Source of the DNA: Trichobilharzia szidati
Taxonomy: Eukaryota > Platyhelminthes > Trematoda > Strigeidida > Schistosomatidae
Direction: 5' to 3'
NCBI GenBank assembly: GCA_944472155.2
Contig: OX235277.1
Location: forward strand, 19,602,804 to 19,666,803
Length of the DNA stretch: 64,000 nucleotides
Shown here: positions 52,701 to 56,699 of the stretch, one piece after another
Layout: every line of letters begins with the position of its first letter
Numbering within the stretch: the first letter of the stretch is position 1
The notes under the pieces: generated by a model
The model's database searches: none
What the model saw: the letters and a program-made list of their open reading frames with translations, nothing else
What the model was told of the DNA's origin: nothing
Position numbers and translations under genes: made by a program

Positions 52701-53513
52701 AAGAGGAATCTGTGATCACACGTTTTTATAGACTGAAATGAATATCCATGTCAAATAGTATTCTTTTGTCTAATATACACTCATGAACTGATAATCTGCT
52801 CAGTAATAGTTTCGTTATTTCTAGAAATAACTTGTCGCAATGACCCCTGAATCAATTGATGCGGTAGGTTGTTTCGTCACATGGTTTGTGTTGTACACAC
52901 TAAACATTTACTTGACGAAGTGAATATCTATGAGTGATTTACAGTTTCGGTTATCCATGTTGGTAATACCTGTCACATTCATGTATCACTGTGTAACATA
53001 ATGCAGGGATGAAAACTGTTTGATTCTCCCTGACATTCTACAACAGATCCTGGATAATGTTTTGTCAAGTTGCGTGACATCTCCATCACTGTCTTCAACA
53101 AATATATGATAATATGCCAACAATGAAGTATCGAAACAGAAAGTTTTTTAAATGCATTCTTCTTCAACCATATGCACACGTATTATTGAATATCACGGCT
53201 TCTACTTTAATATACGATAAATTAATGCCTTTGTGTATCACAAGTAACGTTTCACAGTCACAGAGTTGTGATCAAGAGTCTGGGTAAACAATTAGTGACT
53301 TAATTATAAAAAGAGAAATTGGGGACAACAGTTCACTGGAGGATAATTTGAGTTATTGTAATGCAAAATGAATAACGAGAAACATAAGTCTATTTACCAC
53401 GTGAAATTCTCACATTCATTTTTGTATTACTATGGTTACAACTGTTTGCACTCCTCCCTAAAAATATTCTGATTTGTCTTTTAGGTCACGGGAAGGACGC
53501 TTTCTCACAATAA
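1719..53513 (+). CDS. micro-exon gene (MEG-like), secreted protein; join of about 32 exons
   Basis: Proposed split gene encoding a secreted protein of about 150 residues. Exon 1 encodes a signal peptide and ends in phase 1. About 30 internal micro-exons follow, all multiples of 3 nt, and a terminal exon supplies the stop at 53511-53513. Core exons start at 1719, 2716, 3440, 8087, 9800, 11793, 12774, 15466, 21335, 23693, 23866, 25086, 26629, 27434, 28527, 30224, 32284, 33752, 36631, 38989, 39797, 40327, 42470, 43462, 44122, 45134, 46683, 48283, 48857, 49115, 51999 and 53485; lengths sum to 453 nt. Joined in order they stay open throughout. Schistosome MEGs are known for runs of symmetric micro-exons, secretion and alternative exon skipping; the family assignment rests on that architecture, not on similarity to a named MEG. 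Several exons may be skipped or inactive, and more than one gene could be involved. Confidence 0.7.
2716..2730 (+). CDS. MEG micro-exon, 15 nt
   Basis: Acceptor after a T-rich tract (CCTTTTACAG) and donor AAG|GTATTT, weaker than most here. In phase 1 it reads GNTEQ when joined to exon 1. Confidence 0.45.
2915..2923 (+). pseudogene. decayed 9-nt micro-exon copy
   Basis: ATGGGAAGA followed by GTTAGT sits in a context like the live exon at 3440 (ATGAGAAGA|GTAAGT), and downstream intron sequence is also similar. The acceptor reads AA instead of AG and the donor is weakened, so it is probably dead. Confidence 0.4.
3440..3448 (+). CDS. MEG micro-exon, 9 nt (DEK)
   Basis: AG|ATGAGAAGA|GTAAGT. It reads D-E-K in phase 1. 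Flanking intron resembles that of 25086 and 5816. Confidence 0.6.
4630..4644 (+). CDS. possible MEG micro-exon, 15 nt
   Basis: AG|15 nt|GTGAGT, open in phase 1 (DNLGN), but the pyrimidine tract is weak. Not in the core model; could be chance or an optional exon. Confidence 0.25.
5816..5824 (+). pseudogene. 9-nt micro-exon copy with lost acceptor
   Basis: ATGAGGAAA|GTAAGT keeps a perfect donor, but the acceptor dinucleotide is GG. Its paralogues 3440 and 25086 have AG at that place. The next upstream AG would give a 35-nt exon that breaks the frame, so it is probably skipped. Confidence 0.5.
8087..8095 (+). CDS. MEG micro-exon, 9 nt
   Basis: TTTACGCAG|AAGCAGTAG|GTAAGT. It reads K/E-A-V depending on the preceding exon. 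Its paralogue is the exon at 26629, with similar flanks. Confidence 0.6.
   Translation, partial: KQ
8794..9334. repeat. perfect 227-bp inverted repeat, 87-bp spacer
   Basis: Arms 8794-9020 and 9108-9334 are exact reverse complements by manual alignment, both 227 bp. A transcript would fold into a long uninterrupted hairpin. The left arm on + and the right arm on - share an open stretch of about 57 codons rich in K, R, D and E, with part reading KKRTMRRMLPYDAESKK, not recognised. The outer flanks do not match. It lies in the intron between micro-exons 8087 and 9800. Confidence 0.9.
9800..9808 (+). CDS. MEG micro-exon, 9 nt (DTI)
   Basis: Strong T-tract (CTTATTTTTAG) before ATACCATTA and donor GTAAGG. 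Open in phase 1. Confidence 0.5.
10200..11045 (+). mobile_element. Penelope-like retroelement remnant (RT end plus GIY-YIG)
   Basis: An open stretch beginning near 10219 reads YRRHIDDMFVVCKD, matching the YVDD-type catalytic motif of Penelope-like reverse transcriptases, and continues with FNCLNEIHPNILFTMEYENN. Later frames give LVTTLYKRARKLCSP, the usual linker, then EYIGRTEISASIRFSEHIP, the GIY-YIG endonuclease signature, and HIVDTGHFV..FAEAIH near the end. Several frameshifts and stops show that it is dead; the N-terminal RT is missing. It is an insertion in a MEG intron. Confidence 0.75.
11680..11960 (+). repeat. tandem micro-exon unit, copy 1
   Basis: Resembles 12660-12900, about 980 bp downstream. 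Both have an ATAC(G/A)TT..AAAA start, a 9-nt exon followed by GTRAGTC, and then a GC(T)T-rich stretch (TTTAGCTTCAT versus TTTTGCTTCCT) leading into TTCCATTGAA / TTCTTTGAA. Confidence 0.5.
11793..11801 (+). CDS. MEG micro-exon, 9 nt
   Basis: CACTTTAG|TCAGACAGA|GTAAGT. Open in phase 1 (I/V-R-Q). Paralogue of the exon at 12774. Confidence 0.55.
12169..12575. mobile_element. foldback / MITE-like element
   Basis: Imperfect inverted arms of about 90-100 bp (about 12169-12262 and 12472-12575) share TCACAC(A/G)GCTTCACAAT at the outside and GTTGTTTGTTG.. further in; the centre is about 210 bp of AT-rich DNA with no coding. Terminal inverted repeats without a gene fit a non-autonomous DNA element. It lies exactly between the tandem units at 11793 and 12774. 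Confidence 0.55.
12660..12900 (+). repeat. tandem micro-exon unit, copy 2
   Basis: Diverged copy of 11680-11960; see that entry for the shared pattern. It carries the micro-exon at 12774. Confidence 0.5.
12774..12782 (+). CDS. MEG micro-exon, 9 nt
   Basis: CCATTTCAG|TAAAAGAAA|GTGAGT. Open in phase 1 (I/V-K-E). The peptide resembles the exons at 48857 and 49115. Confidence 0.6.
13978..13983 (+). CDS. possible MEG micro-exon, 6 nt
   Basis: TTTATTTCACACAG|AGCGAA|GTAAGT has good splice signals, but a 6-nt match is easier to get by chance. Not in the core model. Confidence 0.3.
14330..15315 (-). repeat. unrecognised coding-like repeat family, copy A
   Basis: Minus-strand coding-like sequence, most intact of three copies. 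The open part at 14890-15309 (139 codons) includes QGSDGSLVENHCEHYIILL, then LNVIGTVDYSRIDCATLHIF. A second open part at 14323-14604 includes SRWAFSWVTIHLPYFADRG. Between them another conserved stretch reads LLEAVDFIGESPL..RKSLQMM with stops. I do not recognise a domain. Amino-acid-level conservation among the copies suggests it was once protein-coding, a gene family or a transposon protein; the frames are now broken. Confidence 0.5.
15466..15474 (+). CDS. MEG micro-exon, 9 nt
   Basis: GTATTTTGAAG|AGTCTGAGG|GTGAGT. T-rich tract upstream, open in phase 1 (K/E-S-E). Lies just after the minus-strand repeat copy A. Confidence 0.4.
15587..15601. repeat. short (TAA)n repeat
   Basis: Five TAA units. 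Confidence 0.9.
15708..15748. repeat. 13-bp perfect hairpin
   Basis: CATATTTCGGTGA (15708-15720) and TCACCGAAATATG (15736-15748) are exact inverse copies around a 15-nt loop. No function inferred. Confidence 0.8.
16360..18150 (-). repeat. coding-like repeat family, copy B, split by an insertion
   Basis: The two parts 16360-16818 and 17618-18150 align in order with copy A (14330-15315). The second part keeps NRLNVIGTVD-like and FENAQ-like stretches with several stops. About 800 bp carrying Penelope-like RT remains interrupts it at a point where copy A is continuous. Confidence 0.6.
16819..17617 (+). mobile_element. Penelope-like RT remnant inserted in repeat copy B
   Basis: The + strand gives EIGLPISQIMADIF (the G..SP..ADI RT motif), then WWTYVDDTFNTLKSE (catalytic YVDD), then GLHTPIYRKPTYSNPES (usual Penelope-like RT region), broken by stops and frameshifts. 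Possible imperfect flanking duplication of about 20 bp: TGTACTTTCTTATCCCCACT at 16799-16818 and TGTATACTCAGTCATTCTCACT-like sequence at 17618-17639. No endonuclease region seen. Confidence 0.7.
18965..19580 (-). repeat. coding-like repeat family, copy C (truncated)
   Basis: Aligns with copy A from its start until about 19580, then diverges. Open minus-strand parts: 19286-19516 (includes SFEAVDFIGDSPPRQKTKIR) and 19032-19262 (includes SSGSPFAYHILLRVYF). The part corresponding to 14890-15309 of copy A is missing. Confidence 0.55.
20200..20800 (+). repeat. intron segment similar to about 3600-3830
   Basis: 20640-20740 resembles 3670-3775: both have TGGTGT..AGATAATG/AGATGATG..GACATG/AACATG..CAGTTTTG..AGATATTG..GTTCC, then a (C)AG..GTGTCTTT tail. 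Further sign of intron-block duplication inside the MEG. Confidence 0.4.
21335..21343 (+). CDS. MEG micro-exon, 9 nt (GVE)
   Basis: Long pyrimidine-rich lead (TTTCCGTTGGTTTTCTGTTGG) then AAG|GAGTTGAGC|GTATGT. Open in phase 1. Confidence 0.5.
21735..21960 (-). repeat. coding-like repeat family, diverged copy D
   Basis: Minus-strand frame reads YLQQGSYSNLQKNHRNLYN followed by ILSQDRDIYIGMITRIRKN, aligning residue by residue with QGSDGSLVENHCEHY..ILSFNRLNVIGTVDYSRID of copy A (shared QGS, NH, ILS, R, IG, R, A, IF). Much more diverged than copies A-C, so probably older or a separate paralogue. Confidence 0.5.
23693..23725 (+). CDS. MEG micro-exon, 33 nt, cysteine-rich
   Basis: CCCTTCATGTTCCATATAG acceptor and TTTAG|GTAAGC donor. 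Phase-1 reading is (H/D)KSEICCLCSL with three cysteines, the only internal cysteines in the proposed protein. A competing AG 28 nt in would give 5 nt and break the frame. Confidence 0.4.
   Translation, partial: TRVRFVACAV
23866..23871 (+). CDS. MEG micro-exon, 6 nt (EQ)
   Basis: One of the best acceptors in the window (TTTGTTTTTCTTTTCCTTTTTAG), then AACAAT and GTAAGT. Two codons. Confidence 0.6.
25086..25094 (+). CDS. MEG micro-exon, 9 nt
   Basis: TTTTCATCTTAG|ATGAAAGGC|GTAAGT. D/Y-E-R in phase 1; paralogue of the exons at 3440, 5816 and probably 38989. Confidence 0.7.
26173..26181 (+). CDS. possible MEG micro-exon, 9 nt
   Basis: CTGATTTCAG|TGTGTGAAT|GTGAGC. Open in phase 1 (V-C-E). Donor slightly off consensus; not in the core model. 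Confidence 0.3.
26629..26637 (+). CDS. MEG micro-exon, 9 nt
   Basis: GTGTTTTGCAG|CAGCGCTAA|GTAAGT. Phase-1 reading P/A-A-L; the TAA is out of frame. Paralogue of the exon at 8087. Confidence 0.6.
   Translation, partial: QR
27434..27442 (+). CDS. MEG micro-exon, 9 nt
   Basis: CACGTTTAG|AAGGTTTGG|GTAAGG. K/E-G-L; the exon at 48283 (AAGGATTAT) reads the same. Confidence 0.45.
28136..28177. repeat. (AT)n / (ATATGT)n microsatellite
   Basis: About 42 bp of AT dinucleotides with three interspersed TG steps. Confidence 0.95.
28527..28583 (+). CDS. MEG exon, 57 nt, with N-glycosylation sequon
   Basis: GTCATTTCAG acceptor, 57 nt, then GTAAGT. Phase-1 reading GASSNMTSLYPFLNHIEDK has no stop and contains N-M-T, a sequon. 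A later AG at 28576-28577 would give a 6-nt exon (ATAAAC) in the same frame, so short and long forms could both exist. Confidence 0.5.
30224..30232 (+). CDS. MEG micro-exon, 9 nt
   Basis: TTGATTAAATCAG|AAGATAAAG|GTATGT. Q/E-D-K. Confidence 0.5.
31188..31211 (+). CDS. possible MEG micro-exon, 24 nt
   Basis: AAAG|24 nt|GTAAGT, open in phase 1 (VMWRLINS), but the pyrimidine tract is poor. Not in the core model. Confidence 0.2.
32284..32292 (+). CDS. MEG micro-exon, 9 nt (GRL)
   Basis: TTTTTCATATTTTTGTATTTTAG, then GAAGACTGT, then GTGAGT. Strong acceptor. Confidence 0.65.
33619..33636. repeat. (AT)n microsatellite
   Basis: Eighteen bases of alternating AT. Confidence 0.9.
33752..33757 (+). CDS. 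MEG micro-exon, 6 nt
   Basis: ATATTCTTTTTTAATAG|ATCCAA|GTGAGT. Y/D-P. Confidence 0.5.
36631..36639 (+). CDS. MEG micro-exon, 9 nt (x-D-F)
   Basis: TTGATTTTTGTTCCATTTAG, then GGGATTTTT, then GTAAGT. Encodes the same D-F as the exon at 43462. Confidence 0.65.
36732..36900 (+). CDS. possible alternative signal-peptide exon
   Basis: ATG starts MKCFKFMIRLMIFALLLDQL, a basic N-terminus then a hydrophobic core, signal-peptide-like, with CC next. The frame stays open to CGGA|GTAAGA at 36901; using that donor the exon is 169 nt and ends in phase 1, the phase of every downstream micro-exon. It could be an alternative first exon for the 3' half of the locus, or a chance open frame. No clear TATA box seen. 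Confidence 0.25.
37667..38176. mobile_element. MITE-like element with terminal inverted repeats
   Basis: Left end TCAACGAAGAGTCTCTTT (from 37668) and right end AAAGAGACTCTTCGTTGA (to 38176) are inverse copies, and similarity continues inward (GGAAAATTCAGTCAC versus GTGAATGAATTCGCC). About 510 bp, AT-rich, no coding. A similar AGAGACTCTTTTCAACGAA stretch occurs once more near 50308. Confidence 0.6.
38989..38997 (+). CDS. MEG micro-exon, 9 nt
   Basis: TCATATTTTCTTATTTAG, then TGGATAGAC, then GTGAGT. V/L-D-R. Upstream intron resembles that of 25086. Confidence 0.65.
39797..39805 (+). CDS. MEG micro-exon, 9 nt
   Basis: CACATTAAG|ATTTGGGTC|GTAAGT. Perfect donor but weak pyrimidine tract. Confidence 0.35.
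40327..40335 (+). CDS. MEG micro-exon, 9 nt
   Basis: TTACCACATTCCAG|TTAGGAGTG|GTGAGT. L/V-R-S. Confidence 0.55.
42380..42800 (+). repeat. tandem micro-exon unit, copy 1 (of 3)
   Basis: Aligns with 43390-43790: shared CATTCTCTTT..CATTTCACTAAT, a 9-nt exon with GTATGT, TTGTAGCAC, AAATAACTA, GACATATCTCTGA and TTTTTTAAATCAGCTT-like stretches in the same order. Part also aligns with 46800-46920. Confidence 0.7.
42470..42478 (+). CDS. MEG micro-exon, 9 nt (EYR)
   Basis: TCTCTTCGTTAATGCAG|AATATAGAA|GTATGT. Same position in its unit as the exon at 43462. Confidence 0.6.
43390..43790 (+). repeat. tandem micro-exon unit, copy 2 (of 3)
   Basis: Diverged copy of 42380-42800, about 1 kb downstream; carries the exon at 43462. 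Confidence 0.7.
43462..43470 (+). CDS. MEG micro-exon, 9 nt (x-D-F)
   Basis: TTGCTTCACTAATCCAG|GAGACTTTG|GTATGT. Encodes R/G-D-F. Confidence 0.6.
44122..44130 (+). CDS. MEG micro-exon, 9 nt (GDM)
   Basis: TATTGTATCATTCAG|GCGACATGA|GTAAGT. The in-line TGA is out of frame in phase 1. Confidence 0.6.
   Translation, partial: AT
45134..45142 (+). CDS. MEG micro-exon, 9 nt (x-E-E)
   Basis: ACTTCTTTTAATCCAG|GTGAAGAAG|GTGAGT. Confidence 0.6.
46620..46950 (+). repeat. micro-exon unit, copy 3 (of 3)
   Basis: 46870-46925 (GACATATGTCTGACATCTTTT..CATATCAAGCGTTTTCTTAG) matches the ends of the units at 42380 and 43390. Its small exon is at 46683. Followed by an (AT)n stretch at 46928-46940. Confidence 0.55.
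46683..46688 (+). CDS. MEG micro-exon, 6 nt (DL)
   Basis: CTTTGTTTTGCATCAAATGCGCAG, then ATCTGA, then GTATGT. Sits where its sister units have 9-nt exons, so one codon was lost or gained. Confidence 0.5.
   Translation: M
47506..47604 (-). CDS. orphan exon resembling dienelactone hydrolase / carboxymethylenebutenolidase
   Basis: On the minus strand, TTTCCTTCCACGTGTGTAG precedes a 99-nt open exon that ends at CTTG|GTAAGT. It reads GLHTKFRF, then LNDLYSNLGFQIVIPDFLG, then VNAASLG. The pattern 'R..aD.l...Gy...vPDf..G' is typical of the dienelactone hydrolase family (alpha/beta hydrolases). Both ends are phase 1. I could not find neighbouring exons, and the catalytic Cys, Asp and His would lie in other exons. 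It may be part of a gene on the opposite strand within the MEG, or a stray copy of an exon. Confidence 0.4.
48283..48291 (+). CDS. MEG micro-exon, 9 nt (x-G-L)
   Basis: GTATCTCTTGTTTTCAG|AAGGATTAT|GTAAGT, near-ideal splice sites. Same peptide as the exon at 27434. Confidence 0.7.
48857..48865 (+). CDS. MEG micro-exon, 9 nt (x-K-E)
   Basis: TTATGTCACTTAAG|TGAAGGAAT|GTAAGT. Same K-E as 12774 and 49115. Acceptor AAG is less usual. Confidence 0.5.
49115..49123 (+). CDS. MEG micro-exon, 9 nt (x-K-E)
   Basis: GTTATCATTTAAG|TTAAGGAGA|GTAAGT. Only about 250 bp after the similar exon at 48857, so one may be a copy of the other. Confidence 0.5.
50699..50770 (-). repeat. tRNA-derived sequence (SINE head or tRNA pseudogene)
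   Basis: On the minus strand an A box TGGCTCAATGG (50750-50760) and a perfect B box GGTTCGAATCC (50708-50718) are spaced as in a tRNA. A T-arm with wobble pairs can form, but no good 7-bp acceptor stem is present, so it is not a functional tRNA. Confidence 0.6.
51999..52025 (+). CDS. MEG exon, 27 nt
   Basis: TTACTTTTCCAAATTCCAG, then 27 nt, then GTAAGT. Reads x-IITLPNGK, no stop. Joins in frame to the terminal exon at 53485. Confidence 0.65.
53485..53513 (+). CDS. MEG terminal exon with stop
   Basis: CTGATTTGTCTTTTAG is a strong acceptor. Joined in phase 1 to the 27-nt exon, it reads RHGKDAFSQ and stops at TAA (53511-53513). The coding part is 29 nt, restoring the frame of the whole model. 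The 3' UTR would run to about 53700. Confidence 0.55.
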
Positions 53514-53676
53514 AATTACCACTAAATTTTTCACAAACTCAAGTGATAATTGATCTACACTGACATTTTCTGGTTCATTAAATGTGTGAATCTTGCGTTT
53601 TCCGCTCATACTAGAATTTCTGTCTAAATTCTCTTTATAAATTTTTAATTTGTTTGTGTTAATAATGTCATAACGA

Positions 53677-53682
53677 AATAAA
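53677..53682 (+). terminator. polyadenylation signal AATAAA
   Basis: Canonical AATAAA about 165 nt after the proposed stop codon. A further AATAAA lies at 53509-53514 but overlaps the stop. Confidence 0.4.
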
Positions 53683-53699
53683 TGCGAATTATTTTAACA

Positions 53700-54700
53700 A
53701 ACAAATGTGTATTTTTTATCATGGATTTGGACATCCAATAAATCTCTCACATTAAAGCTGGCTGTTATTGTGAAATCAGTTATCAATTAATAACTTTCCC
53801 TCAGACGAAACGAAAAGCGACAATGTGAAATAAATCTCACTGATGAATTAGTTTTCACAGACTTTAATAACTGAAATTGAAATAATAGCAGTGATTGATG
53901 GTTGAGGGTTGAAAGGAAACGCATTGAATTCATTGGAAAATAGCAGAATTTTACTTCATTCAAGAGGGAACGAACATTTACTCACTTGTTGTTGTAGACG
54001 GAATGTTGATGCTGCTTGTTTCCTGGAAAATCCTTTTGAAATTGGAAATTTTAGTCTCTTTCCGCCGGCTACTAGTCAATACAATGTTTATATATTTTAG
54101 TGTACTTTGCAACCATCAGTGGGGCTTTAAATTATTTTTTCTTCTATGAGGACTATAGCTTTCTTATTGAGGCCTTATTCTGTTAAGCCAACTCTAAGTT
54201 GATTCACGTATGTAGTTGGATACCAGTGGAAACAATTAGTGATGCTAACTAGCCAGGACAAAGTGACCTATGAACTGTACGGCCATTTCGCTCACTTGGA
54301 TCCAAGAGCATTACTACTGCTCATCTGAGGGGGCTGAAACACTTCAAACAGCCTGAATACTGGCAGGTCAAACTATGCCTTTGATGTTTATTGCCAAGTG
54401 ATTTGCAAACTGAGGTCTGAATACATCAGAAGTATTTCTTAAAAAGTATAAATGCAAAGTTAGGAATGAATATTTATGACACCAGTATTCTGTGAAGAAG
54501 AATTCGTCCATAATATTTCAGTTGGCAGTTTAAATAAGTGAACTGAATCTTTTCATTCTGAGTTCCACTTTGTAACTATACTAAATTTTGCGAACCTCTA
54601 TTTGCGATTTACAAGATTGGAATAATGTCGACTACAGTCACTCAGTTGATGGTCAGTCTCATACTAGGCATTTAAGTTGCAGTATATGACATGCATGACA
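53700..54700. other. intergenic, nothing supported
   Basis: No gene seen. One 9-nt AG/GTATGT match at 54199-54207 lies beyond the proposed gene end and is treated as chance. Confidence 0.4.
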
Positions 54701-54706
54701 AATTTT

Positions 54707-56400
54707 CTATGTGAGTTTAACTAGTACGACACTTAAAATATTCAACAAACACTGATGACGAGGAGCTTCGATTTGATCAGCACATGATTTGCCTTTCCTG
54801 AAACCAGCTTGTTTCGGTTGACGGAGTTCTGTATCCACTGTATCCCTTATTCTCCACAGGAGGATGTGACTTAGTATTTTACTTGGCTTGTACAAGAGCA
54901 CTGTTCTACTCTAAGTCTTGCACAGGGCTGAGTTGCCCTTCTTTGGCCCTTCCACCAAACGGTGAGCACTTTTCCATAACTTTGCAAACTTTTTGCAGTA
55001 ATGGAGTGAGAACATCTGCCGTAATCTCTGGAGCCATCTTAAGCGCTTCGGGGAGAACTACGTCTGGTCCAGCTGCCTTCCCAGCCAGACTTTAGTAGCT
55101 CGATCGCATTCAGGATTTCTTTTGTTGGGGAAGTGGCGTCCATTGTCAGGTATTTCCGTGTGTGCTTTTGGTGGTATTTCTGGGCGAGTCGCCGGTGGTG
55201 GTCGATTCAAGAATCCACTAAAGTGATCAGTTCATTATTTGATTTGTTCCTCCTCCTTGGTGATCAGCCTCCCTTGAACATCTTTTGTTGGTTTCATCAT
55301 CTAGGTTGATCTCTTTCCGGACTGAGACTTGGTTATCTGATATAGTGTCCTGATGGTTCATTCACCTGCGCCATGCCTGTTCTCCTTCAGTTGCCAGTGT
55401 GTCGCAGAATTTTCGTTTGTCTTTTCTAGCACTCTTCTTCACTTCTTTATTCAGTGCAGTGTACAGTGAACTCAACTTCTCCTTCTGTTGTCCATCTTTG
55501 CATTGGGTCATCCTCTCTGTCACCATCCTTTTCCCCTTGATTAGCTCCCAGGTGTCCAATGACAGCCATTCATTTTCTTCTCTCTTCCTTCCTCCTAGAA
55601 CAGTTGTACACGTTTCCTTAAATATTTTTCTCAGAGAGTTCCAGTGTTCTGCCACACAGGTTTCCTCAGTGATGCCATGTCGTGTGTTCGACTTTGTTCT
55701 GATATCTCTAACGAAGGCATCCCTTGTAGTGTTTTCCTTCAATTTTTGAATTTTGAACTTGAATTGTGGTCTGTCTCCACTTGTTTTCATGGATTTCAGC
55801 TTCACCTTGAAGGTTCATCGAACTAGATGATGGTTTGAGTTCACATGTGCTCCCTTTCTCGACTTTATCCAGCAGGCTGCTTCTACACTTTCTTGAGCAA
55901 CATTGAGATGAAATCTATTTGGTTTGTGGTATATCCGTGAGGAGAAATCTATGTTGATTAGTGTATGTCCTTGTATTTGTACACGCTCCGTCCGATCACC
56001 AAATCACAGAAAGATCAGAAGTCTGGGAATAATTCACCTTTCTCTATCAGTTGTAATTCTCGAACCAAGGTGAGTTCTCTTCTTGTATTATCTGCTCATA
56101 GTTTGACATTCATAACACCCATAAGGATTTTGATGTCACCATTTGGGATGTCGTCCATTACTGTTTGTAGTTGTCTGTAAAAATCTTCCTTCTTCTCCTG
56201 TTCCGCATTGTTTGTAGCATTGTGCGTAGCATTGGATAATTGTTACCTTCCTTTCTTTCCAGTTGAATTTTGTTGTCATGATCCTGCAGGATGAAGTTGG
56301 ATCCCACTGCATTAGGACTTTGGCTGACACTGGTGACATCATGATAGCCACTCACTGCATCACTGTGTTAGTGGTTGTCATCTAGGTGACCGGAGTAGAT
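54707..56400 (-). mobile_element. decayed RTE/SR2-type non-LTR retrotransposon
   Basis: Read on the minus strand, fragments follow the RTE order. Endonuclease part: FNWKERKVTIIQCYAQ (about 56150-56270) and NQIDF near 55920. Linker ORF of 147 codons at 55362-55805 (KTSGDRPQFKFKIQKLKE start). RT start: RPPPATRPEIPP, a degenerate 'aaGPD' region near 55070, then KPSKILSHILLWRIRDTVD and PKQAGFRKGKSCADQI at about 54780-54895. Several frameshifts and stops. Nothing of the RT palm (YxDD) or the 3' end is visible beyond 54710, so the 3' part is missing. Probably the SR2-related family described from schistosomes. Confidence 0.8.
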
Positions 56401-56699
56401 TAATGACCTCCTGTCGACAATGTTGTCAGTCCACATTCATTCCATCTGCTCTCTCACATAACCAGTACTTCTAAGCCATATATTTGCTTCACTTTAACTA
56501 CCTGGGCAGCCTTCTCAGAATGCTTCGTATATGCTAAGGACATTCCGCGTACATATTCTTACTCTTGCTTTCATCGACAGAAGACACACTAGCTGACCTA
56601 CTGGCTTCCTGAAGCCTTTCCTCAGCCTGCGTCATTGTGCCTCTCCGATTCCAGAAAAGAATAAGATTTTGCTGTAGGTATTTGGAATAGTAGACGAAT

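Noticed and set aside
54199..54207. AG|TTGATTCAC|GTATGT
   Set aside because: Lies beyond the proposed terminal exon and polyadenylation signal; about the number of chance hits expected.
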